From Absidia repens (taxonomy: Eukaryota > Mucoromycota > Mucoromycetes > Mucorales > Cunninghamellaceae): 64,000 nucleotides of DNA. The position numbers were made by a program, and so were the translations under genes. Of this stretch, positions 1 through 11,041 are shown one piece after another. A model generated the notes under the pieces. It was not told the origin of the DNA. It ran no database searches and saw only the letters and a list, made by a program, of their open reading frames with translations. How positions within the stretch are numbered: position 1 is the first letter of the stretch; the number at the start of each line of letters is the position of its first letter. The stretch is from the NCBI GenBank assembly GCA_002105175.1, contig MCGE01000037.1, positions 342,003-406,002 on the forward strand. The letters are read 5' to 3'.

Positions 1-1623
1 CACACCAATTTCAGAGGTTTCAATGTTGGGGTCAGGAGAGATGACTGATCGCGCAGCGTAATTGACACGTTTACCCATCATATGTTTTCTGAATAAACCT
101 TCCTTCTTTTCCAAGGCTTGACGAATACCAGGAGGGTTGGTGGCACCTTGCGCCACTTGTGTAGGATTCTTGGTCGAGTCGATGAAGGAGTTAACGGCGT
201 GTTGGAGTTTGATGATGCTGTCGATAAACATGGCACGGAAGCGCTGCAACTTGACCTTGTCCACGGGTTCTTCATCAGAGGTAGCTTGTAATTGATCAGA
301 GAAGTCGCGGACTTGATGAGAGCCTTGAAGAATTGCACTGAGTAGATCATTTTGAGGAGATTCGAAAACCTTGTCACCCATCACGGAAGGAGGACGGAAA
401 CGAGTAGGAGAAACAGCCAAGACTTCAATGAAAAACATATGGTAGGAGGCCCTTTTGATATGGGTTGCCACATGAGGATTACGCGCACCAAAGAGAAGAG
501 TTGTCAGAGTACTGTCCGTCTCAAATAACTTTTGCACCATTCTGCGAATTTCATAAGGAGTCAAGAATCGTTGGTTGGTGGGATTGTTCTTGTTGTTGGA
601 GCCAAGCTTTGCTTCCATCAGGTGTTGTTCCTTTTTGGGTAATGACAATTGGAAGAGTTTGGCAGCACCGTCCCGTCGGAAGGGAGGAGTGATCGATTGA
701 CAGTGTTCACACCGACGAATGGCAAGACAACGGCGCATAAAATCCATCATCACCTTCTTCTTCACATCATTGATCACCGTCACCTTGTAATTGGAAGCAG
801 ATGCAGCACGGATTTCAGGATCGGATAGGCAGTCCTTGACATATTTATCTATTGGATTAATTGAATAAGGATTAATCAATATCCAAAAAGTGAATATGAA
901 AATATGCATATTGATTTTATTTTCTTGTCATACCCAAATAAGCTTCGTATTCTTCAGCATTGGAGAAGACATCGTCACCCATTTCCACATCTTCTAATTC
1001 TTCATCATCCTTCTTCTTGTTGGTATTGATTCTAACATAGAATTCGTCGATTGCTTGGGCTTCACGTACCAATCCACTTTCCAATAGCTTGAGCTTGGCG
1101 ATCACCTTCTTTTGCTATAAAACGTAAAATAGGTCAAATATGCGGTTGTATAGAGTGAGTATGCTATATTTGCCATTTTCATTGGTGTATTATCTCATAC
1201 CTGAGTTTCACCCATACGGAAATGATGACAATGAACACAGTGCGCACGTAAAACAGCGTACAAATTGTCAAAAAACATTGGATTGTATGCAGGAATAGGA
1301 AGATCGATATGTCCAAAGTGACCAGGACAGTTGCTGTAAGTTTGAGTACAAGTTCCGCAACTAAATGGATTGTGGAAAATAGTAGTGCAGTGTCAGTTTT
1401 GTTAATTTCCATTATCCCATTTTTATTTTTGTACTTACACTTGGGACTTTTGATAAGGGCCTAAAGCGGAATCGTATAAACCGCCTTTCGTGGGGTGACC
1501 AAGAGCATCAAATAAAAGTGGATTGACAACTTGTTTAACTGATATCTTCCGAATTTCATTAGGGTCGTAAAAGGAAAACGACACCGAATCGATTTCGGCA
1601 CCAATGGGATTGGAAATATTCAT
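1..1623 (-). CDS. RPA190: RNA polymerase I largest subunit, N-terminal part (cut by window edge)
   Basis: Largest catalytic subunit of nucleolar RNA polymerase I, which transcribes rDNA. Exons read on the minus strand: 1623-1439, 1360-1201, 1114-934, 848 to beyond base 1; phases are consistent. The start is chosen at the methionine of MNISNPIGAEIDSV, which resembles the conserved fungal RPA190 N-terminus, followed by the LGHPTKGGLYD block. Exon 2 holds the clamp zinc motif (CGTC, then CPGHFGH, then paired Cys near HCVHCHH). Exon 3 carries the acidic insert (KKKDDEELEDVEMGDD) typical of Pol I. Exon 4 ends at the window edge in the clamp-core segment with MGKRVNYAARSVISPDP. The gene is partial only because the window stops; no frame break is seen. 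Pol II and Pol III homologues differ at the N-terminus, so the Pol I call is firm. Confidence 0.95.
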
Positions 1624-2132
1624 TGGTGTTTTGAGAAAATCGAGAAAGAATCAAAAAAATAAAAAAATAAAATAAAATTGTGAGGAAGCAAAAAGAGGTT
1701 GAAAAAGAAAAAAAAAGTCTGGGTTTGATTTAATGTTGAGCGGGAAAAAACGTCCTCGGCTGCAAAGCCACATTTTACAACTGTCAAAAAAAGCATGAAT
1801 TTTTCTTATTGTTCAAACTACCCAATATAGAAAAAAAGTACCTCTCCCCCACCCTGCATCTCTACTATTTGAGCAACAAGAATGCATGCAATGCTAACCG
1901 TCCCAGCGTATTCCAATTATATGTGTAAAAGTTAAACGAGCAAGAATTTTCTCCATCTAACACAAACACATATTCTTCATGCACCCAAATACCAACACAA
2001 TTAAATATATAAATCAAAGAAGTAAAAGTAATTAAAAATAGAGGGACAGTTTTATTCGAAAACAATACACAATAAAAAAAGTACAATAATACAATAATAT
2101 GTTTCATAATCAAACTAATCTACAAAATAAAA
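1624..2132. other. Intergenic spacer, no gene seen
   Basis: About 0.5 kb between the Pol I subunit start and the carrier stop. It is A/T-rich with A-runs and holds the RPA190 upstream region and the carrier 3' region (AATAAA-like signals on the minus strand near 2070-2130). The ORF-like stretch at 1865-2113 has a low-complexity hydrophobic translation with no family resemblance. Confidence 0.5.
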
Positions 2133-3366
2133 TCATTTTTCATGTTTGGCAGCTCCAGTGGTAGGTAAACCCATGTATACCTTGAATGTATCGTATATCA
2201 ACCACTGGAAACTTGTCAGAGTACCAATCATGAGCACACGAGGACCCAATCCACGCCACACACCTTTGAGACCCAAATCCTTGGCGATGTCGACCATTGT
2301 CATTTGTTTTTGTCCAGGTGCATCAGAAATGGCATTCATTCGACTAACTATCACATCTGCTGGATGACTAACAACAGCAACCAAGATACCACTAGCATAA
2401 CCAGCTGTAAAGGAAACAAGTAACTAATCAGTAGCGAAAAAAAAGAAGTGTCAGCATGATTTCCTTTCACTTTAATAATTGCTGAGGATATTGGATTTAC
2501 CTGTTGGAATTTGTTGTATTCTGCTTTGGGCTTGGACAAGAAATTGGAATAGATCAATTCTACAGTTTTTTCAAACGTGGCGAATTTCATACAGGTGTAA
2601 GGAATTTGACGACTCCATAAAGGCACCAGACCCTTGTAGAAGCCACGGAGCCCTTCAGTGGCTTTGAGTTTCTTGAATCCCTCCATCGAGTTAGACGCAT
2701 AGGCTGGATAAGAGGTTTGCATGCGCACTTTGATAGATTCCATGGGACATAAGAAGCAATCCGCTATAAACTCCGCAGAACCAGAAGCTGCAAGTGCCAA
2801 CAGGGTTCGATGTGTGTAAGCCTTTTCTTCGCCGAGGAGATTTCCGTATGAGTACTTGAAATATTCATACAGACCATATTTACCAGCACCTTGCATAGAG
2901 TAACCAAGAAATGTAGGCCCCAATCCTACCCAAAGACCACCAAAACCTTCCGTCTTGAGGATTGTGCGCCATCCATCGAAAATGCCCTTGTACAAATCCG
3001 GCTTGACCTATGGAAATAATATAGAGCATGAAGGTTACTATTTCTGGTCACGCTTACAAACAGAACAACGCTCTTTTGTTTTTTATTATTGTTTACCTGA
3101 GTGCGACATTTTACAAGGTCCAAAGGAGTGACACCAGAATGAGTAGGACTAGAGAAGAAAGAAACACATAAGTATAAGCCGCGTAAATTTGATTGGTTTT
3201 ATTGGGTATATCATTGAGAGAAAACAACTTACCCACATGCTAGGATACCACCAAGAGCACAAGTTAAAAAGTATTGAGGGCTATATAATTCAATAGTTTT
3301 CTTCGGTACACTAGGTTTTGATTCGCTAACAGAAGCAATGAGATAATTACTAAGTGGAGTAGACAT
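2133..3366 (-). CDS. PIC2: Mitochondrial phosphate/copper carrier (Pic2/Mir1-type)
   Basis: Mitochondrial carrier family (SLC25A3-like) inner-membrane protein; the family imports phosphate, and yeast Pic2 also moves copper. Exons 3366-3233, 3148-3097, 3007-2501, 2423-2133 give 327 aa, normal for the family. Seen: carrier signatures PLDLVKCRTQ (repeat 1), PMESIKVRMQ (repeat 2) and SHPADVIVSRMN (repeat 3); GYSMQGAGKYGLYEYFK and VPLWSRQIPYTCMKFATFE are diagnostic of phosphate carriers; the C-terminus QWLIYDTFKVYMGLPTTG is closer to Pic2 than Mir1. The last exon was set at the acceptor at 2424-2425 because only this keeps the conserved QQ-LLVSFTAGYASG join; a later AG at 2405-2406 breaks the frame. 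Start is the first ATG in frame, with a short hydrophilic leader. The split between Pic2 and Mir1 function is inference. Confidence 0.93.
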
Positions 3367-4240
3367 TCGATAATATACGTGATGGCAATAAAAATAAACA
3401 AGGAACAATAAAGCGGAAACAGGAAGATAATAAATTTAAAAAAAAACAATAAAAGAAATAAAAAAAAAAAAAGAGAAAAAGCAAAACCCAAACCTGAATA
3501 AATAGCCGCTGAGAATGAAATCCGTAATGCATGCTTATTCTGGACATGACGGTTAAACTATTCGACGGGTGATTCTATTGCCTTAATATAGCCCCCTGCT
3601 TTACCTTATCTCGGTTTAAAAGATTTACCTTCTATTATCTCAATTATGTTATCAGGATCAATTCCTTTGAAAATATTATTTACCCATTCTTGGTTATCTT
3701 TTTCTCCTCCCTCTCCTTTGTTCTCTCATTTAAATTTATGAAACATTCCCACTTGTGATCATTGTTATTATTCTCCTTGGAGGTACTTTTCTTTTTCTTC
3801 GACGTATGATATATATATATATATATATATATATATCATACGTCAGAGAAAAAAATTGACTACTGCTTCAAAAATGTAACAATTTTATATGCTCCCCTCA
3901 TATGTCATTGACACTATGTGTATATGAAAATATCCTAGATGCTACTTCGCTTCGGATTTGAGAGAAAAGTCTTCCAGGAATAAAAGGACCAAAAATCCGG
4001 GATTTGAAATTATTGCCGTTCATGCAGAACCGCCCAGAATGCACGGTTCATAATTAATATTTTCACTGACACTTCCTTCATGTGTGAAACTAAAGGCACC
4101 ATGTGCTGGTTTCAAAGTAATAACTACCATCTTGTTGTTCCTTTTTCTATAAAAATCTTGTTTTGAGGCGAAGTGTGTTCTCTTTTTTTTTTTTTCTTTC
4201 TTTACCTTTCAAACTAATTTCTCCAACCAAATATTGTATA
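3367..4240. promoter_or_regulatory. Divergent upstream region of the carrier and the Cys-rich gene, with a large palindrome
   Basis: About 0.87 kb between two divergent starts. It contains pyrimidine-rich tracts (4180-4200), a perfect 44-base inverted repeat at 3801-3844 and no protein-like ORF. Short ORFs at 3264-3547 overlap the first exon and intron of the carrier and are shadows. Confidence 0.45.
3801..3844. repeat. Perfect 44-base palindrome with an AT-repeat core
   Basis: The arm GACGTATGAT at 3801 is mirrored by ATCATACGTC ending at 3844, and the centre is an uninterrupted (AT)n run. It can form a hairpin or cruciform. The GACGTATG arm is more than a simple microsatellite needs, so it may be a tail-to-tail insertion scar or a protein site; that is inference. 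Confidence 0.8.
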
Positions 4241-4592
4241 ATGTGCAATGTAAGTTTGTTTGTTTTTTATCGTTTGAAATACTACGATGGTGCCCATTTA
4301 CATATTTTACCTCTCTTATTCTCAATAGCATCAACAATCCTACACTTGTGGTGGTACTCAAAAAGTCAATACCTGTGGTGCCAAGTCCACCACCAACAAT
4401 AATTCCTGTCAAGGTGCCTATGAAGTCATGAACAAGGATGGCACGTCAACTGCCGCATCGAGCGATGATGGTGCCAGCGCGGCTACCTCGGTTACAATGA
4501 CTTCTCCCACTCGAGAAAAGCAAGGTTTTATCGGTGTCAATCCAACTCAATGTCAAAAAAGCAAAGGATGCTCTGGTTGCGGCAATCGCTGA
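4241..4592 (+). CDS. Small cysteine-rich protein (metallothionein-like composition)
   Basis: Two exons, 4241-4249 (ATGTGCAAT, only three codons) and 4329-4592, joined in phase 0 by a 79-nt GTAAGT...CAATAG intron; product 90 aa. Cys at residues 2, 10, 19, 30, 78, 84 and 87; the tail reads CQKSKGCSGCGNR and the head SYTCGGTQKVNTCG. The middle is a Ser/Thr/Ala-rich linker. No signal peptide or membrane segment, so a cytosolic metal-binding protein is possible, but spacing does not match a named metallothionein class I can recall. It is divergent from the carrier gene. The start could lie upstream if another exon exists; the MCN start gives the only short model with proper splice signals. Confidence 0.6.
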
Positions 4593-4908
4593 AGTAGTAA
4601 TAGTGATTTTGCTTAGCATTTAGGTTATAAATTTCTCCACCCATTAGCGTACCGTTTTTTTTTTTTTTTTGGTTTTTTTTTTTTTTTGAAGCAACCTTTG
4701 AATTGCTTGTTTGTTTAAAAGTCAAAAAAATATATCTTTTTTGTTTGAATAAAAAAACTCTTTGTTTACTAACGAAAGTAATAGAAACGAGGAGAATATC
4801 ATACGTACACCGATGAGCAAAACAGCCAAACCGTTTTTTTAAATATGAAAAAAATATGTCAATTTCGACCGCAATATCAGTAAGGGAATTATTAAGCACG
4901 CATACAAC
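4593..4908. other. 3' region of the Cys-rich gene, T-tracts, no gene seen
   Basis: Two long T-runs (4657-4686) follow the stop. Minus-strand ORF-like text across 4537-4938 is low complexity and overlaps the real exon antisense, so it is not called. Confidence 0.5.
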
Positions 4909-5430
4909 ATGGTAAAAAGATATGAAGATGATGATCAAAAACGATTTCCAACAAAACTATATCCCGCTCGTATGGGACCAGAACCAATACTTTCTCAAAC
5001 TCACACCCAGCATACCACCGAATGTTTGAAAGAAAATCCCACAAAAAGAACCAACAATATTATTGACAGACTTTGTGCCAGCTTTGAAAATTTGGATGTG
5101 GGAAAAACTATCGTCTACACCCACAACAAAGAAAAATGCGGGTTTTCACAAAAGGGGGGGGGAAGAATTAAGACCACAACAAAGAAGAAGCAGTCATACA
5201 GTAGATAAAAGGGCTAGTTGGATTGGACAAGGGGAGAACTCTGATATAAATTTTTGCAAAACTGTTTTTTTCATTGATGAAGCAGGTTTCTATCTTCAAA
5301 TCACGCGAGATGTGGTATGATGCAAGAAATATGAGCCCGCAACTGTAAAGGTCCCTGTCACTCGTGCAACTTCCATCACAATTTCGAGCGCCATATCCTT
5401 GGAAGGAATAGTGGATTTGACCATTTGATG
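4909..5430 (+). pseudogene. Decayed Tc1/mariner-IS630-type DDE transposase fragment
   Basis: Coding-like text broken by at least one frameshift and several stops. Reading across frames gives a DDE-family core: FIDEAGFYLQITRDV near 5270-5315, and after a stop EPATVKVPVTRATSITIS and AISLEGIVDLTI up to about 5425. In intact members of this superfamily the same order is seen (second catalytic Asp in the IDEAGF block, then K-G-P-A, then the VPVTRG-SITI-GAIS-GVID block). The third catalytic acid and the N-terminal helix-turn-helix are not recognisable. I see no convincing terminal inverted repeats. A dispersed repeat begins immediately downstream. Confidence 0.65.
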
Positions 5431-5543
5431 ATTACTCAGGGACGTTAAAAAGCGAAACCCCCCCCCTGACTAGCGGAAAGACGTCAAGAGCTAAGATAAC
5501 CCATAATCGCTGAAAACCACCAGACAGTTTAGAAAAATTCAGA

Positions 5544-6290
5544 ACCCGCCACGTGAAGTATTTTATTTTCTCTCTCTCGCGTATTTTATTTTTTCTGCTC
5601 TCTTTCTTTTGATCACCTTATTTTTTCTTCACCATTCAACTTGGATGGGGTTATTCTGGACCTAGAATTGTATCAGGAGTAGTTTAGAATGGTTTTCAGC
5701 CCAGGGATTACAAGATGCATGGGAAACCCTTTCAATTTGGATGTAGGATCTGAGGGCACTATTAGTTGGCTTTTTGGAGCCTTCATTAGCTTAGTTTAGT
5801 GTTAGCTTGTCCATAGTTTCTATCTTCTATCTGAATAAAATATGTCTCTTTTTCCTTGTTTTAATGAAGTATGTCTCATTAGCATCTCTTATGTTTTGAA
5901 CAACAGATTCTTTTTCCAATACCATCACCCCTTTAGATTAATGTTGACAATCGTTATGCGATTAGACATTCTCATATATTTGTTAGGCAAATCATTATAT
6001 CTTTTTTTTACTAAATTAGTGTTGACCATTCTTCAGATCTTTCTTTCTTCTTCTTTAAACTACTCTCAATAAATTACTCGTTATAATGAGCCTCTTGACT
6101 TCAGTTTAGTGTTTACCAGTATGTTTCAATAAAGTATGACTAGTTATTACCCATCCTCTAACTCTCTATATAATGAGCATAACCATGATAGTGGCTATTT
6201 TGTGGGTGTTTGGTAAAACACCTACCTTCTGGCTCGCCCCTTATGATTACTTCCCTTTAGAACTTCAGCAACTAGTTTGTGGTTCTATGC
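5544..6290 (+). repeat. Dispersed repeat family R1, copy 1
   Basis: Begins near the conserved CCGCC(C)ACGTGAA block, followed by a pyrimidine-rich CTGCTCTCTTTCTTTT stretch, CTTCACCATTCAACTT, a GTATCAGGAGTAGTTTAGAA block, CAGGGATTACAAGATGCAT, and TTAGCTTAGTTTAGTGTTAG before a GAATAAAATATGTCTC block. Similarity to copies at 15.6, 38, 51.7 and 59.8 kb runs on for several hundred bases. It has no long ORF. A CT-rich 5' part followed by an AATAAA signal resembles a solo LTR or a retroposed non-coding RNA; which is unproven. Confidence 0.75.
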
Positions 6291-6899
6291 CACAAAATAT
6301 GAGTCGTCGCTCTATTCCTTCTCCACCATTCATATTTTGACCATCCCGTTAGCTGCTAATTTTGCACTTCCACACACACACTCTCACACTTGCCCTCCCT
6401 CCCCCATACATAATCGTTGGTACAATTCATGTTTTTCTCCTTAGGCTGGTATCAATGTTCACGAGAGCGGGAAAATAAAGTGGATGCACCTTTTCGTTGT
6501 TCGCCCCCCTAAAAACATCTACGTTCGACATAATGTTATTGACCAAAAAATCAACTATATTTTCGGACGTCGGTGTTCCAGAGCGAAACATAATTTTCCT
6601 GTCCCGGACATTTGAGCCACCTTTGTACTACATAATTAAGAAATACCCTAAATAAGAAAATCAAGTCAAAATACGCAGCCGTGAGTAAAAGGTAATAAAA
6701 ATGGGATTCTTTTATTGGATTGGTTTTATCATGATGAGTGTATAAAAAAGCAGTATATAAATATATATAAATGTGAGACGTAGAGAATGAAAACTATAAA
6801 CAATAAAAAGAATGATGAAGAAAAAAATAACAATGAAGAGGGTAGATACAAAAAATAAATAAGAGGGGAGTCAGAAACAAAAGAAAAGAGCTTCAAAGT
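6291..6899. other. Spacer, 3' region of the expansin-like gene
   Basis: A/T-rich DNA without a protein-like ORF. It contains short CA/CT microsatellite text near 6374-6410 and polyadenylation-like AATAAA motifs on the minus strand at 6760-6860. Confidence 0.45.
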
Positions 6900-7307
6900 T
6901 TAAGCAAGATGCCATTTGATTTTGCCAACACCAATATCCATATCACCAATGACCTTCTTGAAGAGAACAGGAGTCAAATCCAAATCGCCGTGTTTGCATT
7001 CGGGGCAAGCATCGTTAACAGTAGCGGTGACAGAACCCTTGGGGCCGGTAATGCGAATCTTCTTGCCACACCACTTGCTCTTCTTGCTCATGTTGCCATA
7101 TTGAGGATGGTTCAAGGCGACGATAGGGGAGTGGTTGCCTTCCTTGGGTCCACAAGCACCAGTAGATCCACCTTCACTAGCAGGAAGGAACCAGGTAGCA
7201 GTACCTTTGTAGGTCTTCTTTTTGCCACGCTTTTCAATAGGAGCAGCCACAATCATAGTGATCATCATCATCACCACCAAAACAAGAGAAAGAGTTGAGC
7301 GCATCAT
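6900..7307 (-). CDS. Secreted expansin-like / RlpA-like double-psi beta-barrel protein
   Basis: Single-exon gene for 135 aa. A hydrophobic signal peptide (residues 1-21, ending IVAA) is followed by PIEKR, a likely Kex2 site. The rest is a DPBB domain: YKGTATWFLP, GACGPKEG, IVALNHPQYG, KWCGKKIRITG, SVTATVNDACPECKHGDLDL, LFKKVIGDMDIGVGKIKW. The TWF, GACG and V-NDACPEC blocks match the expansin/barwin-like fold (fungal cerato-ulmin-unrelated, plant-RlpA-like family). No cellulose-binding domain is present, so it is a stand-alone barrel. Expected role is cell-wall binding or loosening outside the cell; lytic activity is not implied. The ATG chosen is the first in frame and gives a good signal peptide. 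Confidence 0.88.
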   Translation of the reverse strand: MMRSTLSLVLVVMMMITMIVAAPIEKRGKKKTYKGTATWFLPASEGGSTGACGPKEGNHSPIVALNHPQYGNMSKKSKWCGKKIRITGPKGSVTATVNDACPECKHGDLDLTPVLFKKVIGDMDIGVGKIKWHLA

Positions 7308-8899
7308 TGTTGGAAAGTTATATGTAAGGATTGGTCGTGGGTAAGATAAAAAGAATATACAATAAGAAATGAGATGGATGACAAAAAACGACCAGCGTTA
7401 AGATGAATGAAAATAAAAAAAGTTTAAAGAAAGGAAAAAAAAAAAAAAGGTGTCAAAAAAATCGGATCCAGTATTTAAATCCAAAAATCCAGGTACCCAT
7501 GAATTTGGGGTGAATGCAACTGTAAAAGACCGCTTTCAGGCGCAGCTTGAGGTGGAAAAACCCAGTAATATATTTTCTTTAATTTCATTCGTCAATGGCG
7601 CCATTAATGAAAGCCACATGTACTTGGGCCAAGTCGACCATATATTTTTTTTTTTTCATCATCAACAATGTGAACTAAGCTTTATTCGCTGTATTGTCAT
7701 GCTTCAATGCCATGCGACATTGTTTTTATTGTTTATTCACACTTGTCTTCCCTTTTTTATTCAATTAAAAAATTGGCTGGAGATTGATTCTTTCGTTTTC
7801 TCTGTCCCTCTCTTTTTCGTGATGTGAGGATCAGTAATCATCATCATCGTTCAGAAAAAAAAAAAAAGCTCCCCCTATTTTTCTTTTCTTTTCGGACCCG
7901 AAGAATTTTTTTCTGTGCGCGGTTACTTTTTTTTTTCATTGTAACCCTGACCCCCCTTTTTTGTATTAAGACCGACAGATACCCAGGCGTTCGCTATTGC
8001 TGTAAAAAGTGTAAAAAAAGGTATTCATGATCAGATAATAAATAAAAATGGTAGAAATCCCATCTTTCTATTTCTCATTAACAGAATAAGAATCAAAGGG
8101 CCAGAATCTCCCTATTTATGGTCTTTTTTCTGTCAGTGGTTAAAATGACCAAAAAAAAAAAAAAAAAAAAAGGAATGAAAGTCAACGACTAGTTATGAAA
8201 GCAATAACAATAAAATCCAATCTGTGCCAAGTTTGGTGAGTGCTAGACATTTGTGCTCACACTCTCGTATACCGTTGTACCACCAACATTGTAGGGGGGG
8301 AGAATTGCAACATTAAAGTACGATATGTTGGGGAGAGAGAAATGGCACTAGTGGGAAATCTGTAGCCAATGTTAAAAAAGAGTGTTGCAAACCAAGATAA
8401 CTTTTGTACCGGGTGCATAGGCCAAAGTTAGCAGCATTTTTTTTTAAAAAAAAAAAAAGATCTCCCGCCAAGCGGTAATTGAAAATGATTGTGCACAATT
8501 TTGAGGGATCAGCTTATTGTTTTTTTTTATGTCTCCTATTGTGCATCCATTATCATCACCAACCCCGCTACGATTGCACGAATAGCCTTGAATCTTTGGC
8601 AATGGACAATTCAGTAGATTGGTGATCACAACCAAATTGATCATTTAGTATCGTGTTAAATCTCAACAATTGAATGGTGAACAACGGAAACCCTATTCAT
8701 GTACTTTACAGCATTTCGTGATCCCTTTTTTTTTCACCATTGCTCCCGTACTTTAGTCATTGAAAGCACGACAAAATATCCGCTCTATAAATTGGTTAAG
8801 ATGGTAAACCCTTCAATCTCATAACAGAAAAAGCCGATCTTTGGAACTCACTATCAATTATTAGGTCATTCACACACACACACTCTCTCTCTCTCTCCT
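7308..8899. other. Long spacer, no supported gene
   Basis: About 1.6 kb of A/T-rich DNA with homopolymers (A-runs at 8150-8171, 8440-8458; T-run at 7647). An open frame at 7450-7827 begins with GTG and runs into T-tract-encoded Phe, so it is not supported. A (CA)n/(CT)n microsatellite lies at 8870-8897 just before an acceptor-like CAG. Confidence 0.4.
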
Positions 8900-9812
8900 C
8901 AGGTGATACCATAGCCGAACTGGATATACTTGCACTACCGGATTGGAAAGTACAAGGTGAATGCTCAATACGAGGCGTACAAGTCCATGGGGAACTTATA
9001 TGGAAAAGAAGTACTAGCGGATAAACCATTGATCGTGACTATTACCCTTTGGCTTTTTGGTATTGATGTGGGTACCCAAGGTTTAAATTCTGACGATTGT
9101 GAACATTTTGTGGCTGTATGAAGGTAAGGTTTTTAATACGTATCACCAAAAGAGGCGGAGGAGAGGAGGGCGATGATGGAACTGGAAAGAAACGGGGCAC
9201 ATCAACATCGTAATACGGTATCACTTTTATTATTATTATCATTATGACTAATGTTTTGATGACGATACATTTTTTATGGAATTCATCTTTTAGTCGATCT
9301 ATGCGCGTTGGCAAAAAATGGGACTTGACTCGGAATTTATATGAAATGAAAAATGTCGGCTGGATGGCGTATCTCGGGAACTTGTCTTTTTAGTAATGAT
9401 GTTGATGATAATGCTCCGACTCTAGGAATCACAAACTCCTGATGAGCAAACCGTTTGAACACCAAGTCATTCCGTTGGACAAGAGTAAGTAGCAACGCGG
9501 AAAAAAAAATTTAAGGGGAAAAAGAAAAGATCGTGGTCAAGCTATGATACTGACACTCCTTACATTTCTATGTTTAGCCAATACACTATGCACAATACAT
9601 TGCTAGCTATCTGGAATCGTCTCCGGATAAATCAGATGATCGAATGTCCGTTGGAGCAAGAATTGGTAAGTCAAGTGGAATCAACCCCTACCAATTGATC
9701 GCATGCCGGATTAACATCATTGTTTTATTTTTTCAGTGATCTTGGCAGAGATAGAAAGGAGAAAAAGCAGGTTGACATATGAACTTAATCAAGCGAATCT
9801 TGGATTGTAAGT
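8900..9812 (+). other. Coding-like exons of an unrecognised gene, or a decayed gene
   Basis: Several short segments look protein-coding and have splice signals, but I could not join them into one uninterrupted frame. The 3' part is best: an exon at 9578-9666 (PIHYAQYIASYLESSPDK then SDDRMSVGARI) splices in phase to 9737-9812 (VILAEIERRKSRLTYELNQ then ANLGL and a TAA). Further upstream, 8903-9120 contains open text with NAQYEAYKSMGNLYGKEV, and 9295-9380 may be another exon. No family was recognised. In-frame stops in the upstream parts suggest either missed small introns or a pseudogene. Confidence 0.35.
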
Positions 9813-11041
9813 GATTGCCAAAAAAAAAAAAAAAAAAAAAAAAAAGGTACACAAAGCAGAAGAAAACATAGGGGTCGTGTTTGTACGGAGGTAATGGGAA
9901 ACGGTGCCGAGAAATTGACCCGATTTCCCTTTTTTTTTATTTTTTTAGTCAAAATCACCACAGCAACCATGATGGAAGAATTGGCATGTGAAGTTGTGCA
10001 AGATGAATTCGTTGTCATCATCACCAGCAGCGCTTTTGATTGGAAATCATCTTTCAGTATAGTAATGGATCAGTTAGCAATGGTATTGGTGATATCAATA
10101 GCATATTGAGTGGTAGTATGGTATGATTTTATTTTAGAAGTTAAAGTATAGTATTAAAACAAGTAGTTTAGTATATTCAATGATTGTGATCAAATTGAAA
10201 ATAAAGTAAACGCCGGAAAGCTATTATTATATGCTTTTTATTATTATTATTATTATTATACTTTGCTGTGTGCTGATATGTTGTTTTGAGTGGTGTGGAC
10301 AAGATGGCGTGTCAAGTTTGTGAACGGGATACGTTTGGTGTCGGATATTCTATCGCCACAAAATGAGATCGTGCGATTTGCAAATAGGACTGAGAAAGAA
10401 AAATTAATCGACGTCCGCCAGAATCAGATTGACCCAGGAATCAAAGGACCTTTTTTATGATCGGATTAAGTGATCTCTCGTATTCAGCTGCTGTCTTCTG
10501 ATCAAAAAAAAAAAAAAAAAAAATTGGAGAGAGCAGCTTCCTTTATAGGTAGAATTCAATGTGATTTTGGAACGATATAGTTGAGGAAAGCAATTCATAA
10601 TACAATCAAATCAAAGACTTATTTGGGCTGGAAGCGGATTGCTAAAGCGGTTACAGAATCGGGAATACTCTTATTGTTTATTTTATTCAACCCCCATGAT
10701 TTGAGTTGCTGAATAGCTGACATTCTAATATATATGATTCTGAAATCTACTCTATCATAGCACGATAAAAAAAAAATATGTTTCAAATATATATAAATGT
10801 TTCGTATATAGTTTTTATTAACATAAAATACGGAATGATGAATGATGATGATAAAGAAATGCTAAAAAGGAATTTTTGATGAGGTTCAGGGAAATATAAA
10901 AGTATGGCTACTATAAGAGAAGTATACAAGATAGATCAAAGGAGGGTAACAACACGTATAAAAAAATGTTCATAGTAAAAAAGTGAGGGAGAAGATGAAT
11001 GGAAGATAACTACTGAAAGCTAAAAGGGAAGCCAGAGGGAA
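9813..11041. other. Spacer, 3' regions of two flanking units
   Basis: No convincing gene. An open frame at 9894-10109 follows an A-run and reads mixed hydrophobic text with no family match. (TTA)n microsatellite near 10230-10260, A-runs at 9819-9845 and 10505-10523. The stretch 10740-11041 is the 3' flank of the minus-strand gene that follows. Confidence 0.4.

Noticed and set aside
3781..3850. Palindrome considered as a CRISPR repeat or a bacterial terminator
   Set aside because: There is a single copy with no spacers, and the gene context is clearly eukaryotic.
7450..7827. 125-codon open frame on the plus strand
   Set aside because: It starts with GTG rather than ATG, runs through a T-tract, and has no recognisable motif.
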